Positions 13,123 to 30,439 of a DNA stretch of 64,000 bases are shown one piece after another; the stretch's first letter is position 1, and every line of letters begins with the position of its first letter. The notes under the pieces are model-generated. The model was not told the DNA's origin. It ran no database searches and saw only the letters and a program-made list of their open reading frames with translations. The translations under genes were made by a program, and so were the position numbers. The DNA is from Branchiostoma lanceolatum. Its lineage: Eukaryota; Chordata; Leptocardii; Amphioxiformes; Branchiostomatidae. The stretch covers positions 10,855,501 to 10,919,500 of the forward strand of contig NC_089726.1 in the NCBI RefSeq assembly GCF_035083965.1, written 5' to 3'.

Positions 13123-14940
13123 TGGAAAAGTGCTGACTAATCAGGAGAAATTCTCAAGTGGGTGTTGCTGGGATGTACAAACCAACAACCTACGTGTGGG
13201 TACACTTGCAGCAAAACTTTTGTATCCTGCAATTTTTCTATGGTTCCATGTGTGCCACTTTATAAAATGTGAAATTTATAAACTTTCCATGACTTCTTGT
13301 ATTGCCATTGGAAGGACATTGTCGTTGTTTGTGCACTGTCTTTGCAACTGTTTGTCTGAATGTTATGTCACTGAAAGTGTAAAATACTGATGTCCTCTGC
13401 AGTAAAAATCATGCTGTTAACTAGGAATTCTGAGATTCTAACTTTATGTTATTTGAGCTAGAATGGATATGCAGTGAAAGCTCTGCCTTTTTGCAGTATC
13501 CTAGCCTTGAGCTGTAAAATGATTATATTAAGGAGATTAAGAAAAAGAAGACTACTGGATAAGTAATAACTTTGTTACTAAGTAACTTTGTTACAAATCT
13601 CCTACAGACACCTAGGGTGTCTTTTCTTTAGAGATATATTTTATTTGTAGAGCTTACAGCTTTGCAGTCTTGAAAAAAAAAGAACTTTCAGAAATGTGAC
13701 TGAACATCGCAGGTCAGGCCGTACTACTGAAATTACGATATTGATATTGAATTATGTGTGAAAGTGCAAAATAGAAAGCAGCAGGCTTTAAAAAAAACAT
13801 GTGCTATTTTTCCATGACCCTGGCAGACTCTACAAGCTCTCCTTGTTGGCACTTATCTCTGCAATACTTTTATACTTGGAAACTTGCTTAAGTGCCTTTC
13901 TTGTTGCAACTTTATCCAGAATGTTTGCCTTATTTTGTTGTGTTTGACAATGAAAAATTAGTGACTCTGATTCAGGGTTCTCCCCAGAAATATAGAGCAG
14001 GATGGGGGGAGAGTGCCAGGCACAGGACACGTGTTGCGAGTGGGTAGGTCTGGAGGGGGGCGCACACCTCTCAAAAGGAGAGCGGCTGTTGCATTTTGCC
14101 TTTTTCAGACATAATGGAAGTCATTTCCTGCAACTTCAGCTTTACATCTGAAATTTCTAGTTTTGAGCAAAATTACAGGCTTTGCTGGGTAAAAATTACA
14201 AAAAAATACCCTAACTTTGAAAATCAACAGGATGGAGCTGGGATTAGAACAGGATGGAGGAGCGCCACTGTACCATTCTTTAAGGAGATCCCTGCTGATT
14301 TATGTGCTTTATCTTGAATGATATAGTTTACAGATGAAGAGCAAATAGGTTAAAGATATCTATATCGTAAGCCTCTATACTAGCATGTAACATTGCATCT
14401 AATAGTTTGTATGTATTGCTACCGTATTCCAACTTAAGTGCTTCTTTATCATATCAGCGGTTGACATGTAAAGGGTTGGTCTGTGCATGTTTATTTTTAG
14501 TCTAATGTTGGTGTAAAATTTCAATTTTGCAACTTGTTTTGCAATGGTTTTCCTTTTATCTGCAACTTGGTGATGTGTATATATACATATATGTAGTGTT
14601 CCAATTGCAAAAAGATGATGTATTGTGTATTCTTCAGTACACAGAATCAATATATGTACATGTATATAATACTTTACTCACACTCAATTACTGATTTTAT
14701 TGAATTTCTCTACTGTAATTGTCCAAAAGTGGTATTTACAACAGTTTTTATAATAATAGATGAGGATGTGAATCAAAGGTGTGATGATTTCCCATGTGGA
14801 ACACAGATTTTATATCATGGTGAGAAATTAAATATGCTGCATGACTATCATGAATGAATGGCTGTTACCAATACCATATATACTCTTGTGGAATATTCAC
14901 TATTGTACTGAATAAACCTATTGTACTCTTACTATTGAGA
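13123..14940 (+). other. Probable TTLL 3' untranslated region and poly(A) signal
   Basis: No gene is visible between the TTLL stop codon and about 14.94 kb. The DNA is AT-rich. The AATAAA at 14911-14916 is the best poly(A) signal, giving a 3' UTR of about 1.8 kb. A GC-richer patch at about 13970-14290 (internal ACACGTGTTGCGAG) looks like an inserted repeat fragment. Confidence 0.55.
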
Positions 14941-15029
14941 AGTGTTGCAATGATCAAGGCTTACAAGAGTTTACAGACACATGTATGTGCCTCCATATTA
15001 CCAGTTAACACAATAAGGACAAACACTGA

Positions 15030-16618
15030 TTTTTTCAAGTCCCTTTCTTTATTCATGAAATTTGTCCCAAACATAATTTTTGTGTGTAAGGCAATTTGTT
15101 AACTTTTATGTTTCAATTATTTACAGGTCAGACATGTACACATATACATACATTGTACATCTCTGACAAGTAGTCATAATGGCAAATCCTAAACCAAAGA
15201 CTCGGCCAAAGCTTCTAAGAGGGAAAAGGTACCAGTGAGCAACAATGTGGTTCACTGGATCAATTGTAGTACAAGGGAACTCCACCAAAGCAACTGTGCA
15301 TTACAAGTTTAATATCATAAGTCTTCAAATGCAACTTCACACCACAATTCACTCTTTCATTCGTAACAACCAAATACAATTTACACACAATACTTTCCAC
15401 GCTATAAAGATTTTCAGTCAATACAATAAATATATTACAATTCAAAATCATAACCCTAGGTCAATGGTCAGGTAGAAAAATATAAAGTTCTTTCTATACG
15501 ATCTTGACTGGTACATAATACTACAGGATCAAATAACTTTAGAGGGTAGTAAAAAATGCACACTGTACTGACACATTTGCATGAGTCCTGCTATGTACAA
15601 GTTAGACCACTCTTGAGAAGAAAAATGCATTACATTTACAGAAATAGCTCACCCATTAAATGTGCATTTCATGTGCCTCTCAAATTATTACCACCGCTGA
15701 GTGATGATTCTAATTTTTTACAGAGAATTGAATAGTCTGGGAGAACTAAGAGTATGTTAACAATGATTTCTGGGGAAGATTAAGGACACAGCAATGCCTA
15801 TAGTAATTGCTATATATCTCAGGAAGTTCTCAAGAGCATGCAAGTTATCAGACACACTCAACAGACACACTGAAATACAGCAAAATCTTTTTAAACAACA
15901 CATGTCAAGTACTAGTAAGTGCTTTAAGCTTTCACATTTTTTTTACAAAATCTTTTTTCTCATCTTTCATAAAAAAATTATCTTAAAAATCACTGCAGAG
16001 ATCTGGAAAACAGATTCTGCCATACCTGTACCTTTCTGACAACTGCTGTAAAAAAAATTGCATGGCAATTTCAATATCAGCTTGATAAGATCAATGTTTT
16101 GAAGACATCTATTCTTGTACTGTTATACAAAAATGATACTGTTGTAAGATTCAGGATGTACAAAATACATGCCTTAGCATCAGAGTTTGTTTGAATGGTC
16201 AATGCCTGACCAGCAACTCTTGAGATGAGTCAATAACGTATGCACCAATGTTGAAGGTTGCAGCTGCCAATGGGTCTCTCGAGAAGGGCTGGGTCTCCTA
16301 TCATTATGTGGAGGACGCCTAGAAATGGATAAACAACAACAGAGATGTCAGGACCATGGACAGTGTAATGTGGATGGAGCCTAGATATCCAAGTAAACAG
16401 GTACTCAAACAACAGGGTAGATTTTTGCAAAATCTTAACAGTTGCTTGAGTGACTGTTAAGTTGGACAATGTTCCTTCTATGTTGATTCTTGTAGCAACA
16501 ATTATCAACAGCGAATGCATCACAATTATCACTATCAACAGCAAATGCCTCACAAGTATTATCAACAGCAAATGCCTCCCAAATTATGAACAAGTCATGT
16601 GGATGTGCAATGACTAGA
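15030..16618 (-). other. Probable HBP1 3' untranslated region
   Basis: This is AT-rich, non-coding sequence on the - strand after the HBP1 stop. An AATAAA on the - strand (15053-15048) would end the transcript near 15030, only about 100 bases from the predicted TTLL transcript end on the opposite strand. At 16501-16581 there are about three imperfect tandem copies of a unit of about 30 bp (ATTATCAACAGCAAATGCCT). Confidence 0.55.
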
Positions 16619-19600
16619 TTACGCCCTTTCTTTGCATACACAAGAAATATAGCCCTCATCTCCCTTCCCCAGACATGCAGCCCTTCTGTTTAACAAGGGA
16701 GAGACAGAAAAGTTACTGACTGATGTAGATCTCTTCCGTTTCCAGCAGTCTGGGTGGATCTTCTTGTGTCGCTCTGCCAGCACCTTGGCTTCTTGTGCAT
16801 AAACCTTCCTTTCTTCCACCTTCATCTTCTTCCACCTATCTCCCAGGATGACACTGATGGCCCTAGAACAAAAAGACAACACAAACTTCAAGACTCCCAG
16901 TGGAACCAAACTAAGACAAGGTGGACAGCAAATAACAAGACCCACATACACTATAAGAATTCTCTCGCCTGGATGCCAAAAGAACCAAATATCATGTACA
17001 TGTATGTCAGAGTAGAGATTGCAATCTAGCAGAATCTGGTAGAGATCACAACCAGAGTATCTGTCGACAGGATCGTGATCTCTATTGTGCCGATTCTGCA
17101 AGATTACAATCTGCAAGATGACAGATATATTTATAATTTAACAGTAATGAGAAAACTATCTATAATTTCCTACTTACCTGTTATCCTTTCCAGGGTACAA
17201 CTGTGTGTATTCCATGCGGAACTTCTTGGCAAACAGCATGAAGGCATTCATGGGCCTCTTGGCCTTGACGGGCTGGTCACTGTTCCCACTACTGTTGCGT
17301 TGTCGCTTGGTGGGAGAGGAGGGGGGAGACCTGACTGGACTGGTCTGTAGCTCTCGTCTTTGCTGTATTGGCCAAAAAATTGATGACAATGGTTTAGTTT
17401 GTATATCAAATCCTTCAAAACTCACTGTCATATATGACATGTGCTTTTTTGCTTATTACTTTTAGTGTGAAGGAATCTGTAAATGATAATAACATGATCA
17501 GCTACATGAACAATGAACACAACTAGAAAAGAAGTGGATTTAGTGAAACACAAATTATCATGTAGAAAGCAAAAAAACAATCAGTAAGGTTGCACCTCCT
17601 ATGCTGACAAGGATAATGAAATACATAGAATTATAACATTTTGATAAATGTAAATGTGATTATGATTGACATGAGTCAACTAGATCACACTTACCTTAGC
17701 CAGAGTACTTAGGAAGTTGACAGCGGAAAACTCATCAAACACTGAGTCTGTGTCCTCTTCCTGATCAGGGGACGTACCACTGTGAGGAGGGGGGACGCAC
17801 ACATCCCCATACTCTATCTCCTGGCATGGGAGGCCGTAACGAGTGTACGTCAAACCTGGGTGGAAGGAGCACCAACCTGAAAGAGAAGAATACAAGGTGT
17901 TAATTGTAATCCTGCAAAGCAAACATCTCTATGGAGTAGTCAACACAGATAGATTCTGAATGTTGTATTGGGGGCTTTGAGTCAAATTCACAACATAAGA
18001 TATAGATTTGAATGCAGCAATATTTAACGACTGTTGGTGCTAAAGGTTGAAAGGCTGACTGCTGCAAAAGACAGACCAGTCTAGAAGCAGCTTTCTCTCT
18101 TCATGTCTACCTTGTCCTCCCAACAACCTGGAGATCAAGGGACTAGGTGGGTATGTTGGCTGCCAAATGGGGAAGGAGCTTGATACAGAGCTCATGTTGT
18201 GTCAAAAATGCAAATACTTTTTTTAAAATCCATTCCCTTTTGCTGGTAGACCTAACCACAAGCAAGGTTGAAGTATTCTTATCAGCTCGCATATGGTCAC
18301 TCATATACATGTTTTGTAACATGTAATCAAAGGCATGTACATATACTAGTTCTATGGACACGTGTTCCTACCTTTGTCCCGTACAAAGAATGGATGGTCC
18401 AGGGCACACTCTGCGCTGATCTCCCTGTCTGCCACCTCTGTTCTGAACACCATGTGCACCATGTTTTCTTTGGTCCTGTCCACTGCTGTGGTCTCTTCAA
18501 ACTGTACAAGTTTCAGCCCACACAAGGATGTTGTGTCCTACACAAAAAAATGTTGAATCAGATTGTTTACTTTCAGTCCCTGGGAATAAAAGTATCATGT
18601 TAATACTACATAGTCATCGTCAATTGGGGCCTCTCCAACTTGATTGCACTAAGTTTATAATCATAAAAGCCAGAGTTAAGAAATGCTAACCTTCCCCAGC
18701 AACATGCTTAGCACCTCCTTGAGTTTCCTGTCCTCCTGTAAGGAGTCGTCAGACGGCACGTCCTCCGCCAGCCGCCACTCCCTGCGCCTGTCTTCACTCA
18801 GGCGGACTCTCGTACCTGGGTGAGGTACAAATGGTCATCAGTATCAAGCAAACTACATTGATGTATTCTCCAACAAGAAAAACTAAGCCAGCCTCAGTAA
18901 ACATTCACCAACTCCACAGCAATTTTTTTCCATTTCTTATTTCTAGTCTGTACACTTGAAGAAACCGACATGGCAAAACCGGTCCTGGTAACAGGCTGAA
19001 TAAAAGTTCTAGACCGGAACTAAGCGGCTCTAGATGTCATACTGAGGGAAGACTGTGGTGTGAAAAATGTTGGTTAGCTTGAGGAATGAATTCACTCTAC
19101 TTTATAAAAGTCTACAGCTATCGTTAGGATTGTTACTGATGTAACAATTTTGGAACACAAAGCTCAAGTAGTAGTGGGCCAAATGTAGCAGGAAGTGTCT
19201 ATCACCCTGCCCCAACTAACCTTCTCCCTGGCAGTAACAGCATTTATCACCACAAAACAGAGCTGTCTATTTTTTGGCTTTACTATTGACCCATTCATTA
19301 CAGTTACAATGAGGTGATGCTACCATCAGTCCTGTTGTAGCTTAAGTACACGCTCTAACCTTTCATGAAGCAGTGCCAGGCTGTGGTTGGCCAGGACTTG
19401 GACAGCGCTGGTGGGTCAGCCAGTCTCTGGCTAGAAGAGAAGTGTGATGATGCAGACAGACCATTGCCCCCAGAAACAAGGCCACTCTGTGCAAGGGGAA
19501 AAGGAAATGTTACAAATGGACAGCAAATGAGGAATTGATCACTTGTGTTGTTATAAAGTCTTACCTTTCATGGAAAACAAGTTACTAGTAGACTGGAAGT

Positions 19601-20724
19601 TCATGAAGCAAAATCTGGATCCATAATAGATTAAACCTTACAGTAAAAATAGAGCTTGTATATGCTTACCTGTCTGTGTCTGCTTGGGTGTGTGAGTGGG
19701 GGGCTGGAGGAGGGGGGAGGGGGCCGAGCGTAGTTGTGCATACAGCGGTCTGGCCTGTCCGTCATCAGGACTGCATGTTGCTGGGGACTCCTGGGGAACA
19801 ACAGAGCAGGAAAAACTCAGTAACATTCAAGAAAGGGTTGTAGACCTGAGATACACATGTCTGTCTGGTACTTGATGAATACACTTATTCTTTTCTTCTG
19901 TTAAATTGAGATTTCATAGAGGACACAAATGGTAACAGCTAAGCCTCAGGAGCAAAATCACGGAAGGAACATACAAACATAAAAAAGGTTGTCACATACT
20001 TCCTGTGAGAGTGAAGAGTTGTCTTTGGCATGAGAGGACTCTGAGGTGAGGTGGCAATGATGGCGAGCTCCGCCAGCCAGTTGATATTGGGAGCTACTTC
20101 CTGTGGTAACATAAATGTGTCACAGATATCTTTCGTAGGTGACAAGGTTTGAAGAAAACATTCTAGTACATTAATAATGTATTAGGTAGACTATCACAAC
20201 TGATGAAAAAAAATCTGTTTGTTCCAGCAAAGTGCTGACCTGACGTTGGCTCTCCTGATCCCTCTGCACTGGCTGATGATGTAACACATCCGCAGGCAGC
20301 CTTGCAGCAAATGAAATGCCAGCTGATGTCACATTTGGAGCTGAAAATGGTGGAGGCTCATCTGTGTTCAACAAAGATGAAAACTAAGATGATGATAACT
20401 GATAATAACTTTGTATGTGGGGTATACATGAAAGGTCTTATCATATTCTAACCATCTATGTTGCGAACAAATCTATTTCTCCATCACCCAAAATTTTTCA
20501 AATATTCTATTCTCAGAATTGCTTTTATATCATGTAAATAAATGTGACAATATAACGTCTTCTTGTAGTATACATTTAACAGATACATTTTGAGAACAAA
20601 CGATAAACTAACCATCAGGAGAAAACTCCAATTCCTCTTCCTGTGTTAGCTCAGGAGTGTCGCAAGCCTCCCGACACAGCAAGTCCAACTCTTCAGCTTC
20701 TCTGTTCTCACTCTCCATGTACAT
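16619..20724 (-). CDS. HBP1: HMG-box transcription factor 1 (HBP1)
   Basis: HBP1 is a nuclear transcriptional repressor that opposes Wnt and cell-cycle genes. Exons (- strand, 5' to 3'): 20724-20613, 20361-20240, 20100-20000, 19790-19670, 19486-19360, 18815-18691, 18537-18372, 17876-17695, 17362-17178, 16862-16619; about 494 residues against 514 in human. In order: LLCRE at residues 15-19 fits the LxCxE pRb-binding motif also present near the human N-terminus; WLAELAIIATSPQSPLM and CMHNYARPPPPSSS match conserved human blocks; the AXH domain (about 183-325) opens with SWPTTAWHCFMKGTRV and closes with GWCSFHPGLTYTRYG; SAVNFLSTLAKQRR follows; the HMG box (about 385-455) has KRPMNAFMLFAKKFRMEYTQ and ISVILGDRWKKMK. 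The protein runs about 27 residues past the KRKR that ends similarity to human; a donor-like CAGTAACT there hints at an alternative end. The start is uncertain (see the exon at 21914-21928). Confidence 0.92.
17016..17112. mobile_element. Small inverted-repeat (MITE-like) element in HBP1 intron
   Basis: Imperfect arms of about 40 bases (AGATTGCAATCTAGCAGAAT on the left; the inverse of the right arm is AGATTGTAATCTTGCAGAAT) fold back on each other in the intron between 16862 and 17178. Length is about 97 bp and there is no coding capacity. It is consistent with a non-autonomous DNA transposon; target duplications were not clear. Confidence 0.6.
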
Positions 20725-21913
20725 TGTTATGTATTTTCAGTTCGCAGATGCAATGATATGCAACAACAGGATTGAGATAGCCCTGGAAAACTGTGAATGT
20801 TTGGGACAACTTTGCTGTATCAGGGCACCTGTGGGATGAAAGACAAGAATTCCGTTTCTTTAACTTTCCACATAGCTGCTATTTTCCATCCTTAGCTGGG
20901 AACATTACATTATACAATGAACTTGCTTGGAAACAACTTAGATTGCATGAACAATTGCTTTTGGTTTCACGTACCATTGTCCTTTGAATTATAGTACTGT
21001 TGTGTAATGTACTTATTGATACACTACTACAATGTCAAGCAAAATAAAGTTTCAACAAATGTAGAATAGATATTTTATTTAGTAATTAGTGTCCAAATGA
21101 GAAAATCAGGTGAAACCATATTTAGCAACAAGACTACAACTAAAAATAGCTACATATGGTGACGTTTCTATCTTGATAATGACCTTGACCGGAACTATTT
21201 CATGATAAGAGCTCTACCGCATCAGCTGAATACACATCACATTGTGTAACTGTTAACTAAATTTGCACATACTACTAGACTGTAGTATATTTCTGCCTTT
21301 AATAGCTCCGGTACCTACGCATGTTACGAATTGACACACACTCACAGATGCATCTAGGAGATGAGTGACAATTGACAAGCAAGTAAGGGTGACTAGGATA
21401 CACTTTTAAGCAACATTAGGGCGAAATGTTGTCCGCTAAAATGCAACTTTTCGATCAAGCGGAACGGACCAGGATCCTTTTAACACCATTCACACCTCGG
21501 CACTAGTACTAGTACCCCTCAGCACGTATCGAAGCACTGAAAACCTTGTATAGCGAACCAGAAACTCACGAAAACACGATCACCAACCAGTAAACGTGAA
21601 TGATGGGAACTTTCATTCATTTCTAGCCGGTTGTCAGCGAGTTGTGACATGCCTCTGAGGGATTTCCATTCAAAAACCGTACCCGGGCAACTTGAGTTGA
21701 ATGAAAAGTTTTGACAGGATTCCAATGAATAGGGTCCTATTGTCAAATTTTCGGACGTCGATAAAAACATTATCAAAGTTGTACCATGCATAGAATTTGC
21801 TGCATATGCTTGATAAATCAGTTATCTACGATTTGAGATTGTAAGAGAGTCGTGATAACTAGTTATTTAGTAGCAAACGGCAAAAGAAAAGTTTAAAGGG
21901 ACAAGCTACTCAC

Positions 21914-21928
21914 CTTCACTGACGCCAT
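21914..21928 (-). other. Candidate HBP1 first exon or upstream ORF
   Basis: On the - strand ATGGCGTCAGTGAAG (MASVK) is followed directly by the consensus donor GTGAGT. The ATG has a good context (AAAATGG). Spliced in phase to a weak acceptor at 20712 it would give MASVK-SENREAEELDL, an alternative HBP1 N-terminus. Spliced to the much better acceptor before 20782 (TTTTCCAG) it would instead be a short upstream ORF that overlaps the internal ATG at 20724. I cannot decide between these from sequence alone. Confidence 0.45.
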
Positions 21929-22449
21929 TTTCTTTGTTGTTAGCTCGAAACGCATGCGCGTCGGCAAGGTTATTTCGTCACGTGACCTTCGGGGCTGATC
22001 GCATTACATGGAAGAGACCAAATTGTAACAGGGGTGTGTTTTAACGAAATAAGATCAAATAATACCCAATTAATATTCTTTCTCCTCACAACGGGGTCTT
22101 TTTGACCCAAGAAATGAAAAAAGAATAATCAGAAAGATCTGGATTAAAGGCAAATTGCTTTATACAATTTATAAATGATATTAAATGGACCATCAGCCAG
22201 GTAAATGATTTTGTCAAGGAGGTCTAGAAATATGAAACAGACAGGAATTTGTCTTCAAATGTTTCTTGTTCAAGTGAGACCATTTCATACTCTCAATTTG
22301 CACATTGCAAAAGTTTAAGAATGTAGCTGCAAATGCTCATGTTTTGAAGCTCCTGCTCTTGAATGACAACCGTCTCCCCTATGTAGATATTTGGTACAGT
22401 CTAATTTAGTCATTACGGCGTGCAACAACCTGCCCGGCAGAGAATCATC
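21929..22449. promoter_or_regulatory. Bidirectional HBP1/NAMPT promoter with E-box
   Basis: The 521 bases between the divergent HBP1 first exon and the NAMPT ATG hold no ORF of note. A 10-base palindrome GTCACGTGAC at 21977-21986 includes a perfect E-box CACGTG; it is also the sequence bound by MiT/TFE factors (CLEAR-type). Just beside it, CGCATGCGCG at about 21950-21960 resembles an NRF1 site. No TATA box is evident. Mammalian NAMPT is a known clock target through E-boxes, so this site deserves attention. Confidence 0.55.
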
Positions 22450-28981
<6,532 letters not shown>

Positions 28982-29740
28982 TAGCCGTCTGTTTCTGTAT
29001 TGAACATGTACATGTACTTCTAATTAGTGAAATGTTAAGAAGAATTGATACAGTTCAACACTTTCCAACCATTACTGGTGGTTTCAATATCAATCATAAA
29101 GACATTTTGTATCTTCAGTTTTCCACTGTAGGAATGACTCTGTAAATAGCAAAGTGAAAAATGTTTGGCCTACATATCTAGAAAAGTGTGTATGGTAGGT
29201 GGGTACATGGTGATTTGGAGTGTACATATTCATGAATCATGCAGAGTATCATAATCATCGTACCTTGTAAAATGCCATTTTAAAAGTCTGACTTTTAAGA
29301 AATTAGGTGGGCCTTTTGGAAATTGCTGTGGTCATTGGTAGGGAATTATAGGTTTGACAGTGATTGTGATCAGTATCAACTTTCTAAAAAACTACACACT
29401 GTTTTAGTTCAGATGGCCTAGCCATGAATGATAGTACTTACATTTACTAAGGGTTGTTTACTCTTGTAAGAAGATGCAAGATATGCTTTGAATAGCCACA
29501 AAGCCAAACGATGAGTAATAGTGTAGCCAATTCATTTGTACTGCATAGAAACAAGATGATAGAAATGCATAAAATATTGCAGTGTAGAGAGATGTGTATA
29601 AAATGTGATTTGGGAACAGGAGGATGAAGGGAGGATTTTGCACAGACACTTCTCATGTTGCCACGTGGGGCAATAATGTCAATACTAGATCTTGACACTC
29701 ATGCCATTTTTCAATAAAGGATGGTTCAAATGCCATGTAT
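28982..29740 (+). other. NAMPT 3' untranslated region
   Basis: AT-rich non-coding DNA follows the NAMPT stop. AATAAA at 29713-29718 is the likely poly(A) signal, giving a 3' UTR of about 750 bases. Confidence 0.6.
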
Positions 29741-30439
29741 CATGTTTCAGTTGTGGTTGTTTATATGTTTAGAACATTGATCCAGAAGCACTGAAATGAA
29801 CAGTCCACTAACCTTAACAGCGAAATGCTGGTAATATGTATAAGGTAGGACTTCTTGAGTGACTACAGTGAAGTAAATCATACAGACATGACAGAGCAGG
29901 ACTTGAGTGATCACACAACATTTGTATTGGATACAATTCATGGCAAAAATTAAACACTGCAAACCATCAGAACTGTCGACTATCTTCCCCAATAAACGAC
30001 CAAAAACTAAGTTACCCGATCTTTTTAATCATGCTAATTGATGTGCCATTGGATATGGCATTGATAATGTGTTGTCATATTTAAAGAAATGAACTGTTTC
30101 ATTTTTCCCACATGTAGATAGGACAAGTAAACACTAAAAATCTAGTATTTCCATGGCTTAGGCTATTACATGCACATTAATAAGTTTGAATGTTATAGCA
30201 TACAAGTACATGTACATTCCAGTTTGTCTTCATGTAGGACTTCTGAAAAATAGTATTCATCAATGGAACATCAAAGCCTAATCTTTAATAGCTTCTTGGC
30301 CCAAACCTACATACTATATTATACTGGAAACTTTTATGATACTATAGTAAAATCAAGCTAGTTTTGTATCTAAAAGTAATTCTTTAAAAAAAGAGTAAGG
30401 CACTTGAATAAACATGTCTCAGCCATCTGTAGTGTTGTT
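29741..30439. other. Intergenic region between convergent NAMPT and OAS
   Basis: No gene is seen here. The part next to 30439 is the OAS 3' UTR on the - strand. A weak ATTAAA signal (TTTAAT on + at 30284-30289) could end that transcript. The rest is AT-rich without clear repeats. Confidence 0.4.
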
